Part shown: positions 50,750-59,114 of the stretch, in pieces
Layout of the letters: every line of letters starts with the position of its first letter
How positions within the stretch are numbered: the stretch's first letter is position 1
Source of the DNA: Anaerolinea sp.
GTDB taxonomy: Bacteria; Chloroflexota; Anaerolineae; Anaerolineales; Villigracilaceae
Assembly (NCBI GenBank): GCA_020047815.1
Contig: JAIFNG010000058.1
Span: 44,368 to 108,367, forward strand
Reading direction: 5' to 3'
DNA length: 64,000 nucleotides
Translations under genes and position numbers: made by a program
Notes under the pieces: generated by a model
Databases searched by the model: none
Told to the model about the DNA's origin: nothing
What the model saw: only the letters and a program-made list of their open reading frames with translations

Positions 50750-51685
50750 TTAATGGACCTGCATTCTCATGGTTGCGACCAAACCGAGGATGGTCAGCGC
50801 CACACCTGCCAATCCAAGCGGACCCGGTATTGCCCCTCCGAAGAGGATGATTTCACCCAACAGCGAGAAAACCACTTCCATCGATTGGGTTGCATCCACA
50901 GCCGAGATTTCGTGGGGTCGTTGACAAAGATGGCGGGCATACAGGAAAAGTGTGGTGGCGATCACGCCTGAGAACAGGGCAACCAGCGCAGTGCTGAGCA
51001 CCTGGCTGCTGGTGGGGGCTGGGGGAGAACTGGCGAGGAGCACGATCACCCAAAAAGGGAGCGAACCTATTGTCATCAGCAGGACGCGCGCCATACTATT
51101 CTTCAAAATGGGGTGATTGATCTTGGAAATATACCGGGCGTGTCCCATGTGCGCCTCCCACACCAGTTGATTCCCTATTGGATAGGCAAACGCAGCAACC
51201 AAAACGGGCAAGGCGCTGAACAGCGCTTCGCGGAAGCTGGTCAACGCCGCATGTTCGATATTGACCAGAATAATGCCTATAAAAATTGTGCCTGTGAAGA
51301 TCAGCCCTGTGGTTGGGACCTTATGTCCAAACAGGATCAACACGATCAGGGTCGCTAGAATGGTAATTTGCCAGGTTGTGGCGATCACCCAGCCTGCAGC
51401 GTATTGTGAACTGAACGTGATGAGGGAATAAAAAACACCAAAACCGATGCTGCCTGTCAGTATCCAAAAACGCCAGTATTCCAGGAAGACATCCCATACA
51501 TCGGCCACCGCTTTCTTACCCTGGTTAATGAGTAGAAGCACGACCAGGAAAATAAGCATAAAACCAAAACGCAGGCTGGATGTCCATGCCCAATGACCGC
51601 CTTGCAGACTCATGGCTCGGTTCAGGATGAAGGTGCTGCTAAAAAATAAGGCTGCAAGGCTTCCAAGTGCAACTAGCCGTGTCAT
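50750..51685 (-). CDS. DMT-superfamily multidrug-resistance efflux transporter-like protein
   Basis: 311 residues from MTRLVALGSLAALFFSSTFI; a longer frame to 51769 would overlap the Rieske gene. Ten hydrophobic helices in two EamA-like halves. The first helix FFSSTFILNRAM and the block SAVDATQSMEVVFSLLGEII are typical of the putative multidrug resistance efflux transporter family (DMT). It would export small molecules with proton exchange; the substrate is unknown. It lies 67 bp downstream of the Rieske oxygenase gene in the same direction, and the two may be cotranscribed. Confidence 0.88.
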   Translation of the reverse strand: MTRLVALGSLAALFFSSTFILNRAMSLQGGHWAWTSSLRFGFMLIFLVVLLLINQGKKAVADVWDVFLEYWRFWILTGSIGFGVFYSLITFSSQYAAGWVIATTWQITILATLIVLILFGHKVPTTGLIFTGTIFIGIILVNIEHAALTSFREALFSALPVLVAAFAYPIGNQLVWEAHMGHARYISKINHPILKNSMARVLLMTIGSLPFWVIVLLASSPPAPTSSQVLSTALVALFSGVIATTLFLYARHLCQRPHEISAVDATQSMEVVFSLLGEIILFGGAIPGPLGLAGVALTILGLVATMRMQVH

Positions 51686-51752
51686 TTGGCTCTCTCTTTT
51701 ATAAAAAATTTCGTCAGCAGGCTGAACCACTGACGAATGACGATTGGTGCAT

Positions 51753-52739
51753 CTACTCTTCTTTTCCATCGATCAATGCCCGCCGCCGTTTGCGATAGAG
51801 CGCGATGGGATAGTCGCCGGGGATGAGAATTTCACCATTTTCAAGATCGGGGCGCGGCGGGCGTTGTGTAATAACTACTCTTTCATCCTGCCTTAGAATG
51901 TACTGGTTGCCGAGTCCTCCCAGCCATTCGATCAGCTGGCGAGCGATCGGGAAACGGATTTTGTGATATTGGCGCAGGTACATCATGGTGTTCTGGTCAT
52001 CGATCGGGGCGAAGGCCAGGAAAACAAGGAAGTCGTCTGACAGCCAGTTCTGCCACAGGTTGGGAAAGTAAAACTGGATCAGCGGACGCCGCGTTGGCTC
52101 GGGCATTTCTGCCCGCTTGAGTGGTTTTTGATTTTGGTCAGGTTGATTGTCCACCCACAGATCAAGACGATAACCGCCAGTGGCGATTTTCACTTCCTTG
52201 GCTACAGGACCATTGACCAGGGTATTGTTGCCGCGTCCGATGGTGTTGTGATGGACGAAGGGCAGGTGTACCACATCAAGTTGGTTCTCAATGGCGCGCG
52301 CGTAGTGATTTGCCCAGTGTTTTTTGATGGTTGAGGAAACCATCTGCTCATCAATATTTTCAAACCACGGGAGAGGCGGATACTCTTTTAGCGGATCACC
52401 CCACCACAAATAAATAAAACCATGTTCTTCTTGTGTTGGGTGGGTCTTGACGTGCATGGCTCTGGGAGGCTGGGAGCTTTTTCCATGGGCAGGGATGAAT
52501 TGACAGTCTCCCGAAGTATTGTATTCAAAGCCATGGAACGGACACTGAATGTGATCACCCGCAATTTCCCCCGCGCTTAGAGCCGCACCGCGGTGTGGAC
52601 ACAGATCGCTCATTACGGTCACTTGACCACTGAGATTTCGCCACGCGACCATTTTCTCTCCCATCCGTGTGAAGCCGATGGGACGTCCCTTTTTGACTTC
52701 GTTCGATTCTAGAATGGCGTACCATTGATTGGGGATCAT
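51753..52739 (-). CDS. Rieske-type ring-hydroxylating oxygenase, alpha subunit
   Basis: 328 residues. The Rieske [2Fe-2S] site is CPHRG (C47, H49) and CPFHG (C66, H69). The mononuclear iron site follows as NQLDVVHLPFVHH with D155, H158 and H163. This is the VanA/PobA-like or Pao/cholesterol-desaturase-like layout of single-component oxygenases that take electrons from a separate reductase. The substrate may be an aromatic acid, sterol or pigment. No reductase gene is adjacent. It begins 74 bp after the stop of tnaA, with a perfect palindrome between them. Confidence 0.93.
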   Translation of the reverse strand: MIPNQWYAILESNEVKKGRPIGFTRMGEKMVAWRNLSGQVTVMSDLCPHRGAALSAGEIAGDHIQCPFHGFEYNTSGDCQFIPAHGKSSQPPRAMHVKTHPTQEEHGFIYLWWGDPLKEYPPLPWFENIDEQMVSSTIKKHWANHYARAIENQLDVVHLPFVHHNTIGRGNNTLVNGPVAKEVKIATGGYRLDLWVDNQPDQNQKPLKRAEMPEPTRRPLIQFYFPNLWQNWLSDDFLVFLAFAPIDDQNTMMYLRQYHKIRFPIARQLIEWLGGLGNQYILRQDERVVITQRPPRPDLENGEILIPGDYPIALYRKRRRALIDGKEE

Positions 52740-52767
52740 AATTTCCTCGTTGTCGCCATTTCATGGA

Positions 52768-52793
52768 CAGGGGCGGATCGCGATCCGCCCCTG
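52768..52793. repeat. 26-bp perfect palindrome (REP-like)
   Basis: CAGGGGCGGATCG followed immediately by its reverse complement. It lies between tnaA and the Rieske gene. The AGGGGCGG...CCGCCCCT type is a widespread dispersed intergenic palindrome; a half copy (TAGGGGCGGG) lies near 45691. It could also end the tnaA transcript, although no T run follows. Confidence 0.75.
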
Positions 52794-52813
52794 CATTGGG
52801 TTTGGGATACGGA

Positions 52814-54193
52814 TTACACCGGCTCGAACCTTGCCGTGAAGTGCCTGAGCAGTTCGGGGGCGTAGGTGAATTTGTAGCCTTTTACCTTATCCGCCCGGGA
52901 TTTGATCCGTGCAGCGCAATCAGCAACATAGTCCATGTGGCTTTGCGTGTAGGTGCGACGGGGTATGGCAAGGCGCAACAACTCCAGTTTGGGATGGATC
53001 ATTTTGCCTGAATCAGGGTCGGGATAGGCAAACATGACCGACCCGATTTCAACGCCGCGAATTGCCCCTTCACGATACAGTTCAACAGCCAATGCCTGAC
53101 CGGGAAATTCACTTTGGGGGATATTTGGGAATACATGCGCAGCGTCAAGATAAACGGCGTGTCCGCCTGCCGGTTGGATGGTGGGAATGCCCGCGTCATT
53201 GAGGCGCCCTGCGAGGTAGGCGGTTTGTGAAAGGCGGGATGCGAGATATGCTTCATCAAGTCCTTCATATAAGCCGACAGCCATCGCGTCAAGATCGCGC
53301 CCGGCAAGTCCGCCGTATGTGGGGAAACCCTCACGCAGGATCAATTCGTTTTTGACATTCTGAAACAGCATCTCGTCGTTCAGGCACAGCAAACCGCCGA
53401 TGTTAACGATCGCATCCTTCTTGGCCGACATGGTCATGCCGTCAGCCAGCTCGTACATCTCGCGTGCGATCTCAATGATAGATTTGTTCTCATAGCCCTT
53501 TTCGCGCAGTTTAATGAAATAAGCGTTCTCGGCATAGCGGGCAGAGTCAATGAAAAATGGGATCTTGTATTCGCGATAGACTGCCGCAACCTCTTTGAGA
53601 TTCTTCATTGAGACGGGCTGACCGCCTCCAGCGTTGTTTGTGACGGTCATCATTCCGAATGGAATTTTCTCTGCCCCGGTCTTTTCAATGAAACCGCGCA
53701 GTTTGGAAATATCCATGTTGCCCTTGAACGGATGCGGATCATTAATATCGAAGGCTTCGTCGATCACCAGGTTGGTTGGGCGTCCGCCGCGGGCGCGGAT
53801 GTTGGCGTCGGTGGTGTCGAAGTGCATGTTGCTGGGAATGTACATTCCCGGCTTGACCAGGCACGCGGCTAGAATATTCTCGGCGGCGCGTCCCTGGTGG
53901 GTCGGGACAAAATATTTGAATCCGAAAATATCTTCAACAGCCGCTTTCAAACGATGGAACGAGCGCGCACCTGCGTAGGATTCATCACCGCGCATGATCG
54001 CCGCCCATTGCTCGGAACTCATCGCGCCTGTGCCTGAGTCTGTCAACAGGTCAATGAACATGTCTTCGGCTTTCATGGAGAACAGGTTGTAGCCTGCCTC
54101 TTTTAAAGCGGCTTCACGCTCAGCGGGTGAGATGAGGCGGATTGATTCAACTACTTTGATACGAAAGGGTTCGGGGGGGTAGGGATGGGTCAT
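52814..54193 (-). CDS. tnaA: Tryptophanase (beta-eliminating lyase)
   Basis: 459 residues, normal length. PLP-dependent fold I: VPTHQGRAAENI (phosphate region), NNAGGGQPVSMKNLKEV, FFIDSARYAENAYFIK and SAKKDAIVNIGG, with the PLP lysine at 258/259. The substrate-side segment reads RGVEIGS, as in E. coli tryptophanase (RAVEIGS), rather than the SMERG of tyrosine phenol-lyase, and the end TYTQSHMDYV also favours tryptophanase. It splits L-tryptophan to indole, pyruvate and ammonia. Tyrosine phenol-lyase activity cannot be wholly excluded. The ribosome site is caggag. The APC transporter at 56060 may feed it. Confidence 0.9.
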   Translation of the reverse strand: MTHPYPPEPFRIKVVESIRLISPAEREAALKEAGYNLFSMKAEDMFIDLLTDSGTGAMSSEQWAAIMRGDESYAGARSFHRLKAAVEDIFGFKYFVPTHQGRAAENILAACLVKPGMYIPSNMHFDTTDANIRARGGRPTNLVIDEAFDINDPHPFKGNMDISKLRGFIEKTGAEKIPFGMMTVTNNAGGGQPVSMKNLKEVAAVYREYKIPFFIDSARYAENAYFIKLREKGYENKSIIEIAREMYELADGMTMSAKKDAIVNIGGLLCLNDEMLFQNVKNELILREGFPTYGGLAGRDLDAMAVGLYEGLDEAYLASRLSQTAYLAGRLNDAGIPTIQPAGGHAVYLDAAHVFPNIPQSEFPGQALAVELYREGAIRGVEIGSVMFAYPDPDSGKMIHPKLELLRLAIPRRTYTQSHMDYVADCAARIKSRADKVKGYKFTYAPELLRHFTARFEPV

Positions 54194-54247
54194 TTGGTCT
54201 CCTGTGATTTGAATTTACGTCAAATTATTCTGGTTAGCGATCCTGGC

Positions 54248-54337
54248 TCATGCAACGAATACATATAGCCATTCGGTTTCCAATGACCATTCAATTCTAC
54301 AACCAAACTGATTTTCTGTTGTTGTAACAAATGTCAT
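54248..54337 (-). CDS. Possible tnaA leader peptide with two Trp codons
   Basis: A 29-residue frame beginning MTFVTTTENQF that ends 54 bp before the tnaA start codon. It carries two tryptophans (W17 and W23), a rare residue. In E. coli, TnaC (24 residues, one essential Trp) controls tnaA by ribosome stalling. Against this: no ribosome site is visible, the sequence does not match TnaC, and the gap to tnaA is short. Low confidence. Confidence 0.2.
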   Translation of the reverse strand: MTFVTTTENQFGCRIEWSLETEWLYVFVA

Positions 54338-54479
54338 GAAAATTGAATCAATATGAGCACAGTCCTCCAGTTGGGCGGACTGGTTTTTCCATAATTTAAT
54401 TCATTCTTAATGCCTTTACAACACGCTATTAATACCCTGAACCTATACTTATCCCATCTATGAAATCTGGAGAACGAGG

Positions 54480-54656
54480 GTTGCGGCTCATGTACTTTAT
54501 TTTTGTAGCCGTCCACTGGACGGTTTCCTCCCTGTTACAACAGCATGAGCGTGCCGGGTACCTGGGTTACCTGCTCTCTGATTTGTTGACCAGAAACGGG
54601 TAGTCTTCTTCAGTTCCTCACCCTTGAAAAGCCCATCGCAGGATGGGTAATTTTTG
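54480..54656 (+). ncRNA. Candidate structured RNA with terminator
   Basis: GCTCATG (54486-54492) can pair with CATGAGC (54544-54550), enclosing the perfect hairpin CCGTCC-ACT-GGACGG (54509-54523). A short stem CCCATC/GATGGG (54632-54647) followed by TAATTTTT ends the region. I match it to no known riboswitch or small-RNA class, and no clear promoter was found. Confidence 0.25.
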
Positions 54657-54670
54657 TTAGTGAAAAATGG

Positions 54671-54698
54671 TTGCAATCTTTTTTTGGAAGGGTATAAT
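54671..54698 (+). promoter_or_regulatory. Promoter for the phosphoesterase region
   Basis: TTGCAA (54671-54676), a 16-bp spacer and a perfect TATAAT (54693-54698), just ahead of the gene remnant at 54754 and the phosphoesterase gene at 54982. Confidence 0.6.
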
Positions 54699-54753
54699 TA
54701 ACCAGTACCGGCACCTTCTTTGCAAGCCACATTCCACGCCAAAGGATTGATAT

Positions 54754-54870
54754 GTGACTACATCATATTTTGCAATAGACGTTCACGGTTCGGAGTTACT
54801 ATTAACGCGGGGAAAGCTAATCTTGCAGGCAGGTTGCCTCCTGTCCATATTGTGCTATGAATATGTTTAG
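54754..54870 (+). pseudogene. Remnant of a second metallophosphoesterase gene start
   Basis: A GTG at 54754 with AAAGGA just ahead opens 38 codons: TTSYFAIDVHGSELLLTRGK, then unrelated residues to a stop. The first part copies the start of the intact phosphoesterase 112 bp downstream of the remnant (FFATDVHGSE, then ...GK). It keeps the metal-binding D-x-H but nothing beyond it, so it is most likely the leftover 5' end of a duplicated or replaced gene. It may still be translated as a leader. Confidence 0.65.
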
Positions 54871-54981
54871 AGTCAGCCGGGAATTGATTCCCATGAATTC
54901 ATCTGTATTATTTTAACCAATCAATGCTCAAGCGCTTTCTCGGCGTCGGGAAGAGCGACTTAAGCGCCAACGAGGAGTTTC

Positions 54982-55920
54982 ATGAAACTGTTTTTCGCCA
55001 CAGACGTGCATGGATCTGAAATTTGCTGGAAGAAATTTATAAGTGCCGGAAAGTTTTACGAAGCGGATGTCCTTATTTTGGGTGGTGACATGACTGGTAA
55101 AGCCATTATCCCGATCATTGCTCAGGGAAATGACAAATACAAAGTCACCCTGCTTGAGCAGGAGTCCTTTTTGAATGGGAAAGAGGAAGTGGATAAAATG
55201 GCTGCCAATATTCAGAATCGCGGCTACTATCCCTACATCACGACCCCGGACGAAGTGGTGGAGATCTCGACCACACCTGGAAAATCAGATGAACTTTTTC
55301 TCGTACAGGTTCTGAAAACCCTCGAACGTTGGATGGAATATGCCGACCAAAAATTGGCTGGCACGGGAATCCGGTGTTACGTTTGCCCCGGTAATGACGA
55401 CGTGTTCGAAGTGGATGCGGTAATTGCGGCCTCCAAACTTGTGCGAAGCGTGGAGGGGCAGGTTGTTGAACTTGATGAACATCATGAAATGGTCAGTTCA
55501 GGCTGGGCTAACCCCACTCCCTGGGATACACACCGCGAAGAACCGGATGAAGTACTGTTGACGCGGCTCGAGGCAGTCATCGGGAAGGCAAAGAATCCAT
55601 CAAATGCCGTGTTTAATTTACACGCGCCGCCCTATGGCAGCGGACTCGACGAAGCTCCCGAACTGACCAAGGATCTGCGACCCACATACGCGGGACGTTC
55701 CCTCGTGCCGGTTGGCAGTAAGTCGGTGCTGGCTGTGCTTGAAAAATATCAGCCTCTGCTGGGTTTGCATGGCCACATCCACGAAGGCAAGGGTACCCGC
55801 AAATATAAGAAGACTCTCTGTATCAACCCCGGCAGTATGTATGAGCAGGGCATGCTGCACGGTGCGATCGTTGACCTCAAGCCGCAAAAAGTCGGCAATT
55901 ACGTTTTGACCACGGGATAG
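54982..55920 (+). CDS. Calcineurin-like metallophosphoesterase
   Basis: 312 residues behind gaggag. Metal and catalytic motifs in order: D8-x-H10 (TDVHGSE), GGD36, CPGNDDVFEVD (GND), LHAPP and GLHGHIH near the C-terminus. All residues of the binuclear site are present. The inserted region (about 45-120) is longer than in minimal family members. Substrates of such stand-alone enzymes include cyclic nucleotides and phosphodiesters; none can be chosen here. The adenylate cyclase elsewhere in the window makes a cAMP-degrading role conceivable, but nothing specific supports it. Confidence 0.9.
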   Translation: MKLFFATDVHGSEICWKKFISAGKFYEADVLILGGDMTGKAIIPIIAQGNDKYKVTLLEQESFLNGKEEVDKMAANIQNRGYYPYITTPDEVVEISTTPGKSDELFLVQVLKTLERWMEYADQKLAGTGIRCYVCPGNDDVFEVDAVIAASKLVRSVEGQVVELDEHHEMVSSGWANPTPWDTHREEPDEVLLTRLEAVIGKAKNPSNAVFNLHAPPYGSGLDEAPELTKDLRPTYAGRSLVPVGSKSVLAVLEKYQPLLGLHGHIHEGKGTRKYKKTLCINPGSMYEQGMLHGAIVDLKPQKVGNYVLTTG

Positions 55921-56059
55921 CCTGTATGTGACAAAAAAAGGAGGCAGCCTATTGATGAAGACCAGGTGGTAGCGAAGGCTTGCAAACAGACTTGATTGAA
56001 AGTTCGATCCCATGCCCCCATGTGGGGCACCAGGCAAAAATATATTTAAGGAGATCCTG

Positions 56060-57913
56060 ATGAGTAGTGAAGTCTCTTTGTTCGTTCGCAAAGCAAGCGG
56101 GTTGGTAAGGGCTTGGTCGATTTTTGATGCATTTATTTATGCCACGTTCTCCATCAACCTTGTCACCCTGGGTTTGTTCATTTTTTCATACTGCTGGTAT
56201 TTTGGCGGCAGCCTTGGTACAGCGGTGGTGGTGGGCGGTTTCTTCACCATTTTCGAGGTGATCGTTTATGCCAGCCTGATATCCGCCATGCCGCGCGCGG
56301 GTGGTGATTACGTCTGGCAGAGCCGTATTTTGGGACGGGGAGTTGGGTTCCTGCTCAGCATTACCGGCTGGTGGTTCATCCTCTGGCTTTGGGTTCCGCT
56401 TTATGGTCAAATCCTGACTTATGAATTCCTGACGCCCATGGCTGCCCTCCTCGGCGCGCCCGAAACCGCCCTTTGGTTCACCGGCACCAGCGAAGGTTTG
56501 CTGGTCGGCATGTTATCTGTGTGTGCCATTGTCTTCGTTTATATCGCTGTTGGTATGAAGTGGTATGCGCGCGTACAGAAGGCAAGTTTCTTTATGGGGT
56601 CGCTTGGACTCTTAATTGTTTTCGGCATGTTATTGTTTGGTAATAAAGAGGCGTTCATCGCCGGGCTGAATTCGAATTTGCCGCTTCTTTACGGTTTGCC
56701 TGAAATGGATTACTACGCCGCCACGATAGCTGCCGGACAGGCTGCTGGAACCACCTTTGGACCGTTGGGGTCGGTTGCCCTGGGTGCCAGCATGGCAATG
56801 ATCCCCATGATGGTCTTCTTTAATTTGTGGCCCAACTGGGGTTCCACCCTATATGGTGAAGTGCGCGGTGCATCAGATTACAAGCGCAATTTCTGGGGTA
56901 TGGCATCGGCGATCATTGTCACCGCTGGTCTGGCCCTGGTCTTCTTTGCCCTGATCAACAAGACCATGGGCTGGGATTTCTATATTAACGCCAACGGTGC
57001 CTTCTGGAGTAATGTCTTCTATGGCACCGAGGTTCCCATTCCTGTTTGGCCTTATCCGGTACAGTTTGCCACTTTCCTGACCGGAAACCGCGCCCTGCAA
57101 ATTTTGGTCATTTTCCTGGTGGGTATGTGGTGGTTTGGCTGGTCAGGCACGGTATTTCTATCATCAACCCGCGTGATCTTCGCCGCGGCCCTCGACCGCA
57201 TGTTGCCCGAGTGGGTTTCCAAAATTCAGCCCGGCTCCAAGACCCCGGTCAATGCCCTGCTTTTGATGGTGCTTCCGTCCATCCTCATTTCATATTTCTA
57301 CGCTTACGATATCTTTAGTTTTAAATCCATTGTCCTTGATGCAACACTGGTCATTGCGATTACTTTCTTTGGCACTACTTTCGCAGCAATTCTGTTGCCC
57401 TGGCGTCAGAAGGAGATTTTTGACGGATCTCCCATTTCTCCCTATGTTCTGCCGTCCTGGTTGGGCTGGGTGACCATGGCTTTATTTACCGGCACCGCAG
57501 GATACCTGATCTATTTGATGTACACCTATGCCGGGCAGGTCTTCGCTTTGTGGGGTGACCAGACAGGCTTGACGCAGGCGATGATCGCTTTGGTTGCAGT
57601 CTTAAGCATCCTCAACGTTTGGCTGCTTGGTTATGTGGTGGTCTTTGTTGGAGGTAAGGTGCTTGCAGGCGACAAACTGCCGGTGATGGTTGGCGCGGGG
57701 TTGGTATTCTTCGCCTTCCTCGACTGGCTGTTGGTCGTCTGGTTCTGGGATCCCGGCTATCTTTACGGTATTGGCTGGCAAAATAGCACTTCGATGCTAT
57801 TTATGATCCTCATGTACGGATTGGCTGCAGCGATCTACTTTGGCTTTAGTGCCTATCGCAAGAGTCAGGGTATTGATGTGGACAAGGTCTACAAGGAAAT
57901 TCCTGTCGAGTAA
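56060..57913 (+). CDS. APC-superfamily amino acid permease
   Basis: 617 residues from MSSEVSLFVRKASGLVRAWS; ATG 56060 has a strong aaggag site, so the longer frame from 56012 is not used. About 13 hydrophobic helices. The first helix region (IFDAFIYATFSINLVTLG) and AMPRAGGDYVWQSRILG are the conserved TM1 and TM2-3 segments of APC transporters. It is longer than typical members (450-500) because of wide loops around 230-330. It imports or exchanges amino acids or amines; tryptophan for the nearby tryptophanase is one possibility. The 5' leader holds a small hairpin (GCCCCCATGTGGGGC, 56014-56028). Confidence 0.9.
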   Translation: MSSEVSLFVRKASGLVRAWSIFDAFIYATFSINLVTLGLFIFSYCWYFGGSLGTAVVVGGFFTIFEVIVYASLISAMPRAGGDYVWQSRILGRGVGFLLSITGWWFILWLWVPLYGQILTYEFLTPMAALLGAPETALWFTGTSEGLLVGMLSVCAIVFVYIAVGMKWYARVQKASFFMGSLGLLIVFGMLLFGNKEAFIAGLNSNLPLLYGLPEMDYYAATIAAGQAAGTTFGPLGSVALGASMAMIPMMVFFNLWPNWGSTLYGEVRGASDYKRNFWGMASAIIVTAGLALVFFALINKTMGWDFYINANGAFWSNVFYGTEVPIPVWPYPVQFATFLTGNRALQILVIFLVGMWWFGWSGTVFLSSTRVIFAAALDRMLPEWVSKIQPGSKTPVNALLLMVLPSILISYFYAYDIFSFKSIVLDATLVIAITFFGTTFAAILLPWRQKEIFDGSPISPYVLPSWLGWVTMALFTGTAGYLIYLMYTYAGQVFALWGDQTGLTQAMIALVAVLSILNVWLLGYVVVFVGGKVLAGDKLPVMVGAGLVFFAFLDWLLVVWFWDPGYLYGIGWQNSTSMLFMILMYGLAAAIYFGFSAYRKSQGIDVDKVYKEIPVE

Positions 57914-57936
57914 TGCTTTGATCGTTGCCTGAAATC

Positions 57937-57960
57937 CCCTCCCTCAGAAATGAGGGAGGG
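57937..57960 (+). promoter_or_regulatory. Hairpin that hides a ribosome site
   Basis: A perfect 10-bp stem (CCCTCCCTCA / TGAGGGAGGG) capped by a GAAA tetraloop. The right arm contains the GGGAGG ribosome site of the small gene at 57970. No T run follows, so it is not a standard terminator; control of translation start is more likely. Confidence 0.6.
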
Positions 57961-57969
57961 ATAAATAAA

Positions 57970-58113
57970 ATGAAAAAACGTATTTACTTTCTTTTTTCAA
58001 TTCTGATCCTGACGATTTCGATCGCTCTTTTAATATGGGGATATGCACCCAACCCGCGTGAAACCCGCATCCAGCCCATTGCGCCGACTGAAATGCAGCT
58101 GCCTGTGCCATGA
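57970..58113 (+). CDS. Small single-helix membrane protein
   Basis: 47 residues: MKK start, one hydrophobic helix (about 5-25, IYFLFSILILTISIALLIWG) and a short Pro-rich tail (QPIAPTEMQLPVP). It looks like a signal anchor with a short outer tail. Its stop overlaps the next ATG by 4 bp, so the two are coupled; the next protein also has an outer Pro-rich stretch. The ribosome site lies in the hairpin at 57937-57960. No family recognised. Confidence 0.65.
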   Translation: MKKRIYFLFSILILTISIALLIWGYAPNPRETRIQPIAPTEMQLPVP

Positions 58114-58874
58114 AAACAAATGCCATTTCCCTTCATGCCACATTACTTCTCTTTGGGCTGGTTATGGTTCTTGCCGGTTCTGCATGTGCGTCACAGGGCA
58201 TGCCCGAGCCAGCCGCACCCGAACCTGCCGCCGAGTCAACGCAACCTGCAGCAGCGCCCACATACCAGCCCCCTCAAATCTCTGAGCCTACGGCTCAACC
58301 AGCTCAAGTCTTTATTCCGCCTGCCATTCCTGAAACCCGCCGCCTGACTTTGGAGTTTCCGTCCAAAATGCGCGCCGGCGTGGAGGGGGATATCATCCGT
58401 CTGACTTTGGAGGTCGATGATCTGGGGCATATCACACCGACAGCGGAAATTGAAGGCAACGTGGTAGTGGGGGAGACGATTAAAATTCCAGACTTATATG
58501 AAACGCACAATGTCACCGCTGAGGCGCGCCTTGATCTGGCGGGAATGCAGGTTCAACCTGCCGAATCGATCTATGAGCCGCTCAAACCGGGACAATCCGC
58601 AACATTTTATTGGAGTATTCGCCCTCAAGAGGTTGGGATCTACCGTGGCACGGTCTGGCTGCACTTGAATTTTGCAGACAGATCAACCCAGGAGCAGAGT
58701 CGAATTGCCTTATCTGCCCAGATTATCGAAATCCAGGTGGTGGATTTCTTTGGATTGTCTGTCAACGTGGCCCGAATGTCTGGGGTGGTCGGATCAGTTG
58801 TCGGCGGGGTGCTGGGATTTCCATTTATTGAAGATATCCTCAGGTTCCTGTTCAAGAGGAGAAGAAGGAAATAA
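58110..58874 (+). CDS. Secreted/lipid-anchored protein with C-terminal membrane segment
   Basis: 254 residues. An N-terminal signal (LLLFGLVMVLAGSACASQ) has a probable lipoprotein cleavage before Cys. A Pro/Ala-rich linker (about 30-75) follows, then a beta-rich domain (about 78-210, TLEFPSKMRAGVEGDIIRLT ... YWSIRPQEVGIYRGTVWLHL). The end has a hydrophobic glycine-rich segment (MSGVVGSVVGGVLGFPFIED) and a basic tail (FKRRRRK). The domain looks immunoglobulin-like, of the kind found in surface proteins that limit or shape other envelope parts. It overlaps the small membrane protein gene by 4 bp. Function unknown. Confidence 0.75.
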   Translation: MKTNAISLHATLLLFGLVMVLAGSACASQGMPEPAAPEPAAESTQPAAAPTYQPPQISEPTAQPAQVFIPPAIPETRRLTLEFPSKMRAGVEGDIIRLTLEVDDLGHITPTAEIEGNVVVGETIKIPDLYETHNVTAEARLDLAGMQVQPAESIYEPLKPGQSATFYWSIRPQEVGIYRGTVWLHLNFADRSTQEQSRIALSAQIIEIQVVDFFGLSVNVARMSGVVGSVVGGVLGFPFIEDILRFLFKRRRRK

Positions 58875-59114
58875 AAAAGTTGGAACCCTGTTTTACATTT
58901 CAGGTAGAGAAATTTTTCACAAAGGTTCTGAAATCTATGGTGCTGACCCAAAATATATGACAAATATCACCTGAAAAATTGACATACAATCATTGAGGCT
59001 GGTTTATCCTGTATGGTACAATTTTCCCGCTTGTGCCGTACCTCACAGGTCTTTGTTGTGTTAAGAACCATGGCAGTTACGGGACATCAAAACATTTCCC
59101 CACGGAGCATGTAA

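Larger units (their letters stand above)
54194..54981. other. 788-bp intergenic region with several structured elements
   Basis: No full gene. From left to right: a 29-codon frame on the minus strand (54248-54337); an inverted repeat with a T run (CAGTCC/GGACTG, 54360-54382); a hairpin-rich stretch (54480-54656) ending in a weak terminator; a promoter (54671-54698); and a truncated phosphoesterase start (54754-54870). The remaining bases hold nothing I can recognise. Confidence 0.7.

Noticed and set aside
54334..54516. 60-codon minus-strand frame ahead of tnaA
   Set aside because: Spans several hairpins, has no ribosome site and no recognisable family.
55985..56030. tRNA-like T-loop (GTTCGATCC)
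   Set aside because: Flanking bases do not form a T stem and no acceptor or anticodon arm can be drawn; only a small hairpin is present.
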